Program-made: the position numbers and the translations under genes
Assembly: GCA_035301545.1 (NCBI GenBank)
Contig: DATGUA010000018.1
Coordinates: 1 to 10,415, forward strand
Reading direction: 5' to 3'
Length of the DNA: 10,415 nt
Source: DATGUA01 sp035301545
GTDB lineage: Bacteria > Bacillota > Clostridia > Tissierellales > Tissierellaceae
Part shown: in pieces, positions 1 through 6,792 of the stretch
How the letters are laid out: each line of letters opens with the position of its first letter
Numbering within the stretch: the stretch's first letter is position 1
The notes under the pieces: model-generated
The model's input: the letters and a program-made list of their open reading frames with translations, nothing else
Told to the model about the DNA's origin: nothing
Database searches by the model: none

Positions 1-669
1 ATAGCTAGGGCAGGATATTCTATATATCCAATAATTATAATTACTATATTTATATTAATTGTAACATGTATACCTACTGCAGAATTTACAGGAATATTAC
101 CAGTATTTCAATCTGATATAACTCAACTTCCTAAGAGTATAGGTACTAACTTTTTTAGTTTTGCAGGTTTTGAAATGTTGTTATTTGCACTACCTTATGC
201 GGAGGATAATAAAAAAACATTTAAGTCTAGTTTATTGGCTATTTTAATAGTTACAATATCTTATTTAGGCATATTTTTTATGACTTTAGCTAACTTTAGT
301 TCAAAACAAATTAAAAGTCAGATATATCCAGTACTTATGCTAGCTAAACAGGTGGATTTACCAGGTTATTTTTTACAAAATTTAGATGGTCTATTTATGG
401 CAATATGGATTTTGGTAGTATTTGCGTCTATGGCTCCAACATATTTTGCTATGGGGAAAGTATTAAGTAAAACATTTAAGACTAAAGATCATAAATATTT
501 TATTTGGGGGTTGATTCCAGTCATATATTTTTTGGCCTTAATACCAGAAAATGTAGCAGAATTATTTATAATTCAGGAAAGATATTTGAATATTCTAGGT
601 TTTATATCCATAGTCATAACTCCTGTATTAGTATTTATAGTAGGAACTATTAGAAAGAGGTTTAAATAA
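1..669 (+). CDS. GerAB/GerKB-type spore germination permease, 5'-truncated
   Basis: This is the membrane (B) subunit of a GerA-family nutrient germinant receptor in the spore inner membrane, which senses amino acids or similar germinants. The frame is open from base 1, so the start lies outside the window. The 222 codons present are the C-terminal portion of a family usually about 360 residues long. Visible signs are several hydrophobic helices, the family-like segment FFSFAGFEMLLFALPYA (about residues 48-64 of the visible part), and a last helix ending in a short basic tail (GTIRKRFK). Its stop codon TAA shares one base with the ATG of the next gene, a GerAC-type lipoprotein, so the two are translationally coupled. 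The A subunit would be expected upstream or elsewhere in the same operon. The family is secure, but the specific receptor (GerA, GerK or other) and its germinant cannot be told. Confidence 0.9.
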   Translation: MARAGYSIYPIIIITIFILIVTCIPTAEFTGILPVFQSDITQLPKSIGTNFFSFAGFEMLLFALPYAEDNKKTFKSSLLAILIVTISYLGIFFMTLANFSSKQIKSQIYPVLMLAKQVDLPGYFLQNLDGLFMAIWILVVFASMAPTYFAMGKVLSKTFKTKDHKYFIWGLIPVIYFLALIPENVAELFIIQERYLNILGFISIVITPVLVFIVGTIRKRFK

Positions 670-1802
670 TGAGGAAAATACTATTAATAATTTTAATATT
701 TAGTATGATATTTACTACAGCTTGTTGGGATATGATAGATGTAAATGATAGAATATTTCCCTATTCTGTAGGAATAGACTTAAATGATAAGGAAAATGAA
801 GAGAGATTTTTAGTGAATTTTTCATATCCAAATATAAATGCTATAGGAAGTGAAGCTACTTCTGATATAAAGTCCTTCATGATATCTTCTCAAGCTAACA
901 ATATATTTGATGCCATGGATAATTTAAGTAATAAAATACAGAATCCAATCTATCTAAAACATCTTAAGGTACTTATAGTTTCAGAGGAAGTGGCTAAGGA
1001 TCCAGATTTTATGAGAGAAATTATAGGTGGCTTGGATAGAGACTATATTATGAATAAGATGATAGATTTATTAGTGGTAAAAAATAGTGCTAAGGAATTT
1101 ACTAAAATAAAGGTAGACTCAACTAGACAAGAATCTGTAGGAGGAGTATTACACGAACTTCTAAGAAATGAACAAAGATCTACTAAGTTTACACCTAAAA
1201 CTTTAAATATGTTTATAAAGGATATGGATAATTCATCTGCTTCTACTATACCTGTAGGGATGGAATCAAAAGAATCTGCAGGTATAATGATAAATGGAGG
1301 GGCTATATTTAAAGATTATAGATTAGTAGGATATGTTGACGGAGTTGAAAACAGAGATATAGCTATATTAACTGGAGATGCAAGTCAGGCTGAAATAGAT
1401 ATAGATTTTCATGGAAAAGGTCTTTCCTTATTGATAAACAGGATAAAATCTACAAAAGAATTAGTAGATAAAGAGTCATTGAAGATAAAGTTTAATATTG
1501 AGATGGAAGGACAATTACATCAGTATACTATGGAAGATGGATTAACTGATGAGGAATCAGATCAACTTTTACAAGAAATGGAATTAAGTGTAAAGGAACA
1601 TATAGAGGAAAGCTTAAGTGAAACTATAAATAAACTGCAAAATGAATTATATTCAGATGTTTTAGGCATATCATCATATCTGTCTAAGTTTCATCCAAAC
1701 TTATGGGATACTATAAAAGATGATTGGGATAATATATATTCTAATATAGATATAGAGCCAGATGTAGAGATGCACATTCGTAGAAGAGGTTTAATTAAAT
1801 AA
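669..1802 (+). CDS. Ger(x)C-family spore germination lipoprotein
   Basis: This is the C subunit of a GerA-type germinant receptor, a lipoprotein on the outer face of the spore inner membrane. The 377 residues match the family length. The N-terminus is a short basic region and a hydrophobic stretch ending at Cys19, followed by WD, as in the usual family start CWD. The lipobox reads TTAC, with Thr instead of the usual Leu at -3, so lipidation is likely but not textbook. The C-terminal Ger(x)C domain shows the typical segment HPNLWDTIKDDWDNIY followed by the ending HIRRRGLIK. The ATG overlaps the stop of the permease gene (TAATG), with an AGAGG ribosome binding site at 656-660. No obvious terminator follows, so some transcription could run on into spoIIR. 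Ger operons are normally forespore-expressed under sigma-G; the promoter lies outside the window. Confidence 0.92.
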   Translation: MRKILLIILIFSMIFTTACWDMIDVNDRIFPYSVGIDLNDKENEERFLVNFSYPNINAIGSEATSDIKSFMISSQANNIFDAMDNLSNKIQNPIYLKHLKVLIVSEEVAKDPDFMREIIGGLDRDYIMNKMIDLLVVKNSAKEFTKIKVDSTRQESVGGVLHELLRNEQRSTKFTPKTLNMFIKDMDNSSASTIPVGMESKESAGIMINGGAIFKDYRLVGYVDGVENRDIAILTGDASQAEIDIDFHGKGLSLLINRIKSTKELVDKESLKIKFNIEMEGQLHQYTMEDGLTDEESDQLLQEMELSVKEHIEESLSETINKLQNELYSDVLGISSYLSKFHPNLWDTIKDDWDNIYSNIDIEPDVEMHIRRRGLIK

Positions 1803-1823
1803 TATATAAATTTCCTTGATAAT

Positions 1824-1853
1824 GTATTAAATCTTTTAAGGTTGTCAATAGTA
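1824..1853 (+). promoter_or_regulatory. Candidate sigma-F-type promoter of spoIIR
   Basis: GTATT (1824-1828) and GTCAATAGTA (1844-1853) are separated by 15 bases and lie 45-75 bases before the spoIIR start. From memory of the Bacillus subtilis sigma-F consensus (GYWTA, about 15 bases, GGNNANAHTR), the -35 has one mismatch and the -10 has two. In Bacillus, spoIIR is transcribed by sigma-F, which fits the position. In DNA this AT-rich such a match can occur by chance, so this is only a candidate. Confidence 0.3.
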
Positions 1854-1898
1854 CTATTAAGGACGAGCTGATTTAATATTTTCAAGGGGGAATTTATT

Positions 1899-2513
1899 AT
1901 GAAATATAAAAAGACAATGATATTATTATCCGCATTTATTATTACATTTATATATATAATTCATCCTACTATTGTAGAAAGTGAAGATAATAAAGATGAA
2001 TTAAATAAAGATATTATTAGATTTCATATTAGAGCTAATAGTGATAAAAAAGAAGATCAAGAATTAAAACTAAAAGTTAGAGATGAAATATTGAAAGATA
2101 TAGAACCTAAATTTAAGGATAATAAATCTACCGAAGAAAGTAGACATACTATATTAGAAAATATGGATAATATGAAGTCTATAGCAGAGGATGTAATAGA
2201 GAATGAAGGTAAGGATTATACTATAAATGTATCCTTAGGACAAGATAGTTTTCCTATTAGAAAATATGGAAATATAGTACTACCTCAAGGGGAGTATGAA
2301 ACTTTAATGATAGAAATAGGAGAGGCTAAAGGAGAAAATTGGTGGTGTGTAATGTTTCCGCCTTTATGTTTTATAGATGAGACTCACGCAGTAGATATAG
2401 AAGATTCAGAAAATGATCAATTAGGAGAATTTGTAGTAGATGATGAGAGGCCACTTCAATTTAAATCTAAGATAGTAGACTTTTTTAAAAATATAGTAAC
2501 TATTATATCGTAA
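1899..2513 (+). CDS. spoIIR: Stage II sporulation protein R (SpoIIR)
   Basis: SpoIIR is made in the forespore and secreted into the intermembrane space. There it activates the protease SpoIIGA, which cleaves pro-sigma-E in the mother cell, so it links forespore to mother-cell gene expression. The protein has 204 residues. It has an N-terminal hydrophobic helix (about 6-23) serving as signal or anchor. The family block RFHIRANSDKKEDQELKLKV spans residues 41-60. The second hallmark, GENWWCVMFPPLCF, spans residues 145-158. The ATG has a strong ribosome binding site (AAGGGGGAA, 1884-1892) at good spacing. It is a single-gene unit: 96 bases separate it from the germination gene before it, and a strong terminator follows its stop directly. 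The identification rests on two independent family motifs and the sporulation context. Confidence 0.96.
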   Translation: MKYKKTMILLSAFIITFIYIIHPTIVESEDNKDELNKDIIRFHIRANSDKKEDQELKLKVRDEILKDIEPKFKDNKSTEESRHTILENMDNMKSIAEDVIENEGKDYTINVSLGQDSFPIRKYGNIVLPQGEYETLMIEIGEAKGENWWCVMFPPLCFIDETHAVDIEDSENDQLGEFVVDDERPLQFKSKIVDFFKNIVTIIS

Positions 2514-2547
2514 AAACCCTTTCAAGAAAACTTGAAAGGGTTTTTTT
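2514..2547 (+). terminator. Rho-independent terminator after spoIIR
   Basis: The arms CCCTTTCAAG (2517-2526) and CTTGAAAGGG (2531-2540) form a perfect 10-bp stem around an AAAA loop. The stem extends to 13 bp through A-T pairs at its base. Seven T's follow at 2541-2547. It begins directly after the spoIIR stop and separates that gene from the sleB promoter region. Confidence 0.95.
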
Positions 2548-2556
2548 ATAAAAAAT

Positions 2557-2585
2557 GTATAAAATCCTATTTTATGCAAAAAATA
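2557..2585 (+). promoter_or_regulatory. Candidate forespore (sigma-G/sigma-F) promoter of sleB
   Basis: The -35 candidate is GTATA at 2557-2561. The -10 region is GCAAAAAATA at 2576-2585, which differs at one position from the remembered sigma-F consensus GGNNANAHTR. Read as sigma-G (GHATR, 17 bases, CATNHTA), the -35 is perfect and the -10 AAAAATA at 2579-2585 matches five of seven positions. It lies just after the spoIIR terminator and 27 bases before the TTG start of sleB. In Bacillus the sleB-ypeB operon is under sigma-G, so position and function agree. Confidence 0.45.
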
Positions 2586-2598
2586 AGAGAAACTTTTT

Positions 2599-2605
2599 AA
2601 GGAGG
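2599..2605 (+). promoter_or_regulatory. Ribosome binding site that fixes the sleB TTG start
   Basis: AAGGAGG is a near-perfect Shine-Dalgarno sequence ending 6 bases before TTG at 2612. The in-frame ATG at 2555 has no comparable site: it is preceded only by the T tract of the terminator and A-rich sequence. Confidence 0.9.
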
Positions 2606-2611
2606 ATAAAA

Positions 2612-3325
2612 TTGAAGAAATTTATTAAAAGAGGATTAATATTAGTAGTTTTGGCTTTAGTTGTATTTCAACTATATTCATCAAATACTGAAGTTAAAGC
2701 TGCAAATCGATATAATATGTTTCGAGCACCTAGAACCCTATATTGGGGAGCTAGTGGAGATGATGTAAGGAAGGTACAAGATAAGCTTTCTAGATGGGGA
2801 TATTATGATGGTAGTGTAGATGGAGATTTTGGGGCAGGGACCTATAGAGCAATTCGAAGATTCCAAGAAAAGAATGGTCTTAATGTAGATGGAGCAGTAG
2901 GACCTGCAACATATAAAGCTTTAGGTATATCTGGTGGTGAAGGGGATCAAGGCTCTGCTCAAGGAATAAACAGACAATCAGATGAATATATGATGGCACA
3001 GGCTATACATGGGGAGGCAAGAGGAGAACCTTATGTAGGTAAAGTAGCAGTAGGAGCCGTAATTTTAAATAGGACTAAAGATCCAGCATTTCCAAATACT
3101 ATAGCAGGGGTAGTATATCAGCCATTAGCATTTACCGCAGTAGCAGATGGACAGATAAATCTAACACCTGATAAGGATTCTTTAAAGGCAGCAAGAGATG
3201 CATTAAATGGATGGGATCCTACTTATGGATGTTTATATTATTGGAATCCAGCTACAGCTACTAGTCAATGGATCTGGTCTAGACAGGTAACTTTAAAAAT
3301 TGGTAAGCATTGGTTTGGAATATAG
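2612..3325 (+). CDS. sleB: Spore cortex-lytic enzyme SleB, TTG start
   Basis: SleB is a lytic enzyme that degrades muramic-lactam-containing cortex peptidoglycan during germination. It is exported from the forespore and stored in the spore. From the TTG start the protein has 237 residues. A signal peptide has its likely cut after VKA at residue 30. A PG_binding_1 domain spans about 42-104 (GASGDDVRKVQDKLSRWGYY, then DGDFGAGTYRAIRRFQ). A short linker leads to a SleB/hydrolase_2 catalytic domain from about 125 to the end. The block AIHGEARGEPYVGKVAVGAV at 131-150 carries Glu135, the expected catalytic acid by family comparison. The TTG is preferred over the ATG at 2555 because of the AAGGAGG site, and because the longer form puts 19 extra charged residues before the signal peptide and overlaps the promoter. 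It is followed 10 bases later by ypeB, its usual operon partner. Confidence 0.95.
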   Translation: MKKFIKRGLILVVLALVVFQLYSSNTEVKAANRYNMFRAPRTLYWGASGDDVRKVQDKLSRWGYYDGSVDGDFGAGTYRAIRRFQEKNGLNVDGAVGPATYKALGISGGEGDQGSAQGINRQSDEYMMAQAIHGEARGEPYVGKVAVGAVILNRTKDPAFPNTIAGVVYQPLAFTAVADGQINLTPDKDSLKAARDALNGWDPTYGCLYYWNPATATSQWIWSRQVTLKIGKHWFGI

Positions 3326-3335
3326 GAGGTAAAAA

Positions 3336-4697
3336 ATGAAAGATAATAGAAAATATTGGATTGCCCCAATTGTTCTAGCTTTTTTATTAGTGGCTTCTAT
3401 AGCATGGGGATATAATCAATATGAAACTGGAAAAAATCTTGGAATAATTTTAGATAATCATTATCAAAGATTATTTCATGATGTTAAAAGACATGTAGAG
3501 GATGTTCAGGTAGGTTTATCAAAAGCTTTAGTAGCTTCCAGTAAGGAGAGAAATATAGAACTATTTTCTCAAATAATGAGTGATGCAAATTTTGCACAGG
3601 ACAAATTAGGGCAGATGCCTGTATCTCATAGTGAAATAGCAGAAACGGAAAAATTCCTTACTCAGGCAGCAGATTATAGCAATTATTTAATACAGAAACA
3701 TCTAGATGGTGAGGATATAACTAAAGAACAAAGAAAGACTTTAACAAATTTACAGGAAAACTCATCAGCTTTTAATGGTGAATTAGCAACTTTATATGAT
3801 AATTTAGGAGATCCTAATTATATATATGGAGTTGCGGCAATGAATATAAAAGATGATGATAAAACAAATAACTCTTTTCAAACTAGTTTGACAGATTTAA
3901 GTGAAAATATAGGTGAAACACCTGAATTAATATATGATGGACCCTTTGCAGATCAGGTATTAAATAAAAAGCCAGTAGGTTTAGGTAAAAAAGCGGTAGA
4001 TGTAGATAAAGCAGCTAAAATTGCAGAAGATTTCTTTGATGGAAAGGTATCAGATATAGAGGCGTTTGAAGAAGGAGAAGATATAGATAGGCTAAAAATC
4101 CCAGCATATACGTTTAATCTATACCCAGAAAATCAACAAAAAGATTTAGCAGTAAATATTGGAGTAAGTAAAAAAGGTGGAAGGGTATTATGGTTTTCAA
4201 ATCCTAGATCAATTACAGAACAAAATATATCAGTTGATGAGGCAGAAGAATTTGCTATGAAATATTTAAAGAAAAAGGGATTTGACAATATGGAATCTAA
4301 TTATTCCTTAACATATGATGGTAATGTATTATTTAACTTTGCAAATAAGGAAGATGATATCACAATATACTCAGATTTAATTAAGGTAAAGGTAGCATTA
4401 GATACAGGAGAAATAGTGGGATTTGATGCTGCAACATATTATTTAAACCATGAAGATAGAGATTTAAATAAACCTAAAATAGATGAAGAAGAAGCATTAG
4501 ATAAGGTTAATACGGACTTTAAAATAGATTCAACTAGACTAACTTTGATCCCAAAGGGAAAAGAAGAAATATTATGTTATGAGTTTAAAGGAGAACAAGG
4601 AGATGGAGATTTTATAATCTATATCAATGCTATGAACGGTAAAGAAGAACAAATATTACAGATAATTAGTAATGATAACGGAACATTAACTTTTTAA
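3336..4697 (+). CDS. ypeB: Germination protein YpeB
   Basis: YpeB is the partner of SleB. In Bacillus each protein is needed for stable presence of the other in the spore, and YpeB is processed during germination. The 453 residues match the family length. One N-terminal membrane helix (about 8-25) is followed by a helical region to about residue 200. The family segment YDGPFADQVLNKKPVGL lies at 200-216. Three PepSY-like repeats follow at about 220-290, 295-370 and 380-445, the last two opening with ISVDEAEEFAMKYLKKKG and IDEEEALDKVNTDF. A strong ribosome binding site, AGGAGGT (3324-3330), overlaps the sleB stop codon, so the pair is a tight operon. A terminator begins directly after the ypeB stop. 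Confidence 0.96.
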   Translation: MKDNRKYWIAPIVLAFLLVASIAWGYNQYETGKNLGIILDNHYQRLFHDVKRHVEDVQVGLSKALVASSKERNIELFSQIMSDANFAQDKLGQMPVSHSEIAETEKFLTQAADYSNYLIQKHLDGEDITKEQRKTLTNLQENSSAFNGELATLYDNLGDPNYIYGVAAMNIKDDDKTNNSFQTSLTDLSENIGETPELIYDGPFADQVLNKKPVGLGKKAVDVDKAAKIAEDFFDGKVSDIEAFEEGEDIDRLKIPAYTFNLYPENQQKDLAVNIGVSKKGGRVLWFSNPRSITEQNISVDEAEEFAMKYLKKKGFDNMESNYSLTYDGNVLFNFANKEDDITIYSDLIKVKVALDTGEIVGFDAATYYLNHEDRDLNKPKIDEEEALDKVNTDFKIDSTRLTLIPKGKEEILCYEFKGEQGDGDFIIYINAMNGKEEQILQIISNDNGTLTF

Positions 4698-4729
4698 AAA
4701 AAGACGACAGCCGGAGCTGTCGTTTTTTT
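4698..4729 (+). terminator. Rho-independent terminator after ypeB
   Basis: CGACAGC (4705-4711) and GCTGTCG (4716-4722) form a perfect GC-rich 7-bp stem around a CGGA tetraloop. Flanking A's and T's extend the stem with one G-T wobble, and seven T's run from 4723 to 4729. It marks the boundary between the spore genes and the polysaccharide genes. Confidence 0.95.
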
Positions 4730-4740
4730 AACGAATTTTC

Positions 4741-4767
4741 TTGAAAGTTGCCAACATATGGTATAAA
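4741..4767 (+). promoter_or_regulatory. Candidate sigma-A promoter of the polysaccharide operon
   Basis: TTGAAA (4741-4746) and TATAAA (4762-4767) are separated by 15 bases. TG lies one base before the -10 (TGGTATAAA), giving an extended -10 that could compensate for the short spacer. The site lies 100 bases before the dehydratase start and just after the ypeB terminator, where a promoter is needed. An alternative reading with 17-base spacing uses a poorer -10 (TAAACT). Confidence 0.4.
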
Positions 4768-4780
4768 CTACTACTAGATT

Positions 4781-4796
4781 TAAAATTATAATTTTA
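4781..4796 (+). repeat. 16-bp perfect palindrome in the leader of the polysaccharide operon
   Basis: TAAAATTATAATTTTA is its own reverse complement. It lies 14 bases after the candidate -10 and 73 bases before the dehydratase start, a place where an operator could act. It consists only of A and T in a very AT-rich leader, so chance is a serious alternative. The rest of the 140-base leader (4730-4869) shows no riboswitch-like fold that I recognise. Confidence 0.4.
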
Positions 4797-4869
4797 GTTA
4801 TGTAGACGGTAAATTTAAATGTAATAATAAAAAAATATTAAGTAAAATATTATAGGATAAGGTGAGATA

Positions 4870-6762
4870 ATGAGAAAAAAGCGAACATTGTTTTTAGTAC
4901 TATTAGATATTTTATTCATAAATATCTCTTATGTTTTATCTGTACTTTTAAGATTTGGAGGAAAGGTTCCTAGTCAATTCTTAAATATTAGTCTATATCA
5001 TGTATTAATTATAACTGGGATAAAGATAAGTATATATTATATATTTAAATTATATAAAAACATTTGGAAATATGCTAGTATAGACGAGTTGATGGGAATT
5101 GTTATTGCTGTTTTAGTTGGAAATATTGTTACGGTTACATATATGTCTATAGCTGGGATCTTTTATACTATAAGTTTATCATTAATTGTACCGGCCTTAG
5201 AAATTCTATTTATAGGTGGAAGTAGATTTGCATTTCGAGCTATTAAAATGGTGGACAATGGATTTAAACCTAATAAGAATGCTAAGAGAGTAATTATAAT
5301 AGGAGCAGGGGCAGCTGGAGTAATGACCCTTAAGGAATTAAGAAATCATAGACAGTTATATAGAAAACCACTAGCCTTTATAGATGATGATCCTACAAAG
5401 ATAGGGAAAATAATTAACAGGGTTCCAGTTTTAGGGGATAGAAAGGATATTGATTGGATTTGTGAGAAATATGATATAGATGAAATAATAATTGCTATTC
5501 CTTCAGCTGAAAGAAAAGATATTAAAGATATTATTAAGCAATGTAAAAAGACTAATTGTAAAACTAAAATTTTACCAGGAGTATATGAATTATTAGATGG
5601 AAAAATAAGTGTATCTAAGATAAGAGATGTTCAGATTGAAGATTTATTAGGTAGAGATGAGATAAGTCTAGATTTAGAGGAATTATCTAAATTTATTAAT
5701 GGGAAGAGAGTAATGGTAACTGGAGGTGGAGGGTCTATAGGTTCAGAACTATGTAGACAAATAGTAAATTATTCACCTAAAACATTAATGATTTTAGATA
5801 TTTATGAAAATAGTGTGTATGATTTACAAAATGAATTATTAAAACAGTATCCAGACTTAAATTTGGAAATATTAATTGCATCTATTAGAGATACTGAAAG
5901 AATAGATGAAATAATGTGCAAGAAAAGACCTCAAATAGTATTTCATGCTGCTGCTCATAAACATGTTCCCTTAATGGAATATAATCCAAAGGCTGCTATA
6001 AAGAATAATGTATTTGGTACTTTAAATATGGTACAAGCATCTAGTAAGTATGGTGTAAATAAATTTGTAATGATATCAACTGACAAGGCGGTAAATCCAA
6101 CTAATGTAATGGGGGCAACTAAGAGAATAGGTGAAATGATTATTCAAGCCTTTAATAACTGTAGTAACACAGATTATGTTGCTGTAAGATTTGGAAATGT
6201 GTTAGGAAGTAATGGCAGTGTAATTCCTCTATTTAAAAGACAAATTAAAGATGGTGGCCCTGTAACAGTGACAGATAAGAGGATAGTTAGATATTTTATG
6301 ACTATACCTGAAGCATGTCAATTAGTTTTACAATCTGGTTCAATGGCTACTGGTGGTGAAATATTTGTTTTAGATATGGGAGAGCAGGTTAAAATAGTGG
6401 ATTTAGCTAAGGATTTGATACGTCTATCAGGTTTTAAACCTGATGTTGATATCCAGATTAAATTTATAGGTCTAAGACCTGGGGAAAAATTATATGAAGA
6501 GATTTTATTAAATAAAGATGAAATGGCAGAAACTTCTCATAACAAAATATATATAGAAAAGCCTAAAGAGTTTAAATATAATGATATAATGGAATACATG
6601 GGTTTATTAAATGAAGCTTTAAAAAAGAATAATAGAGAAGATATCAGATCTGTAATTCAATCTATAGTACCAAGCTATCAACCATATGTACCAGATTTAA
6701 TGATAGAAGAATCTGCAACTGAGATTAATCCTAAGGAGATTACTATAGAAGAATGTGTATAG
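4870..6762 (+). CDS. Membrane-bound nucleotide-sugar 4,6-dehydratase (CapD/EpsC/PglF type)
   Basis: Proteins of this type dehydrate a UDP-N-acetylhexosamine, usually UDP-GlcNAc, at C4/C6 as the first step to an amino-dideoxy sugar used in capsule, exopolysaccharide or glycan synthesis. The 630 residues show the full-length layout. About four membrane helices lie in residues 8-120. A first Rossmann domain follows (VIIIGAGAAGV, 141-151). The catalytic extended-SDR domain starts with the NAD(P)-binding GGGGSIGSE (285-293). The active-site region reads STDKA (403-407), then MGATKR (414-419). Met414 stands where classical SDR enzymes have Tyr, with Lys418 retained; this substitution is normal for the WbpM/PglF/CapD group. 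GLRPGEKLYEEIL (534-546) is also typical. The ribosome binding site is AAGGTGAG at about 4859. It is the first gene of the operon, 30 bases before the kinase gene. The exact substrate and stereochemistry cannot be read from the sequence. Confidence 0.92.
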   Translation: MRKKRTLFLVLLDILFINISYVLSVLLRFGGKVPSQFLNISLYHVLIITGIKISIYYIFKLYKNIWKYASIDELMGIVIAVLVGNIVTVTYMSIAGIFYTISLSLIVPALEILFIGGSRFAFRAIKMVDNGFKPNKNAKRVIIIGAGAAGVMTLKELRNHRQLYRKPLAFIDDDPTKIGKIINRVPVLGDRKDIDWICEKYDIDEIIIAIPSAERKDIKDIIKQCKKTNCKTKILPGVYELLDGKISVSKIRDVQIEDLLGRDEISLDLEELSKFINGKRVMVTGGGGSIGSELCRQIVNYSPKTLMILDIYENSVYDLQNELLKQYPDLNLEILIASIRDTERIDEIMCKKRPQIVFHAAAHKHVPLMEYNPKAAIKNNVFGTLNMVQASSKYGVNKFVMISTDKAVNPTNVMGATKRIGEMIIQAFNNCSNTDYVAVRFGNVLGSNGSVIPLFKRQIKDGGPVTVTDKRIVRYFMTIPEACQLVLQSGSMATGGEIFVLDMGEQVKIVDLAKDLIRLSGFKPDVDIQIKFIGLRPGEKLYEEILLNKDEMAETSHNKIYIEKPKEFKYNDIMEYMGLLNEALKKNNREDIRSVIQSIVPSYQPYVPDLMIEESATEINPKEITIEECV

Positions 6763-6792
6763 AAAGATAAATTATATGGAAGGGTTGAAATA

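Noticed and set aside
1691..1885. Minus-strand open frame of 64 codons
   Set aside because: It lies mostly antisense to the end of the GerAC-type gene, has no recognisable motif, and is best explained as a shadow of that gene.
2555..2611. N-terminal extension of sleB from an ATG start
   Set aside because: It has no ribosome binding site, overlaps a promoter candidate, and would place 19 charged residues ahead of the signal peptide. The TTG at 2612 is better supported.
4730..4869. Possible riboswitch or leader RNA before the dehydratase gene
   Set aside because: Only AT-rich sequence with a short palindrome is visible. I found no GC-containing helices or conserved riboswitch core.
6109..6126. 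Met in place of the catalytic Tyr of the dehydratase as a sign of inactivation
   Set aside because: Met at this position is normal in the WbpM/PglF/CapD group, and Lys418 and the cofactor motif are intact.
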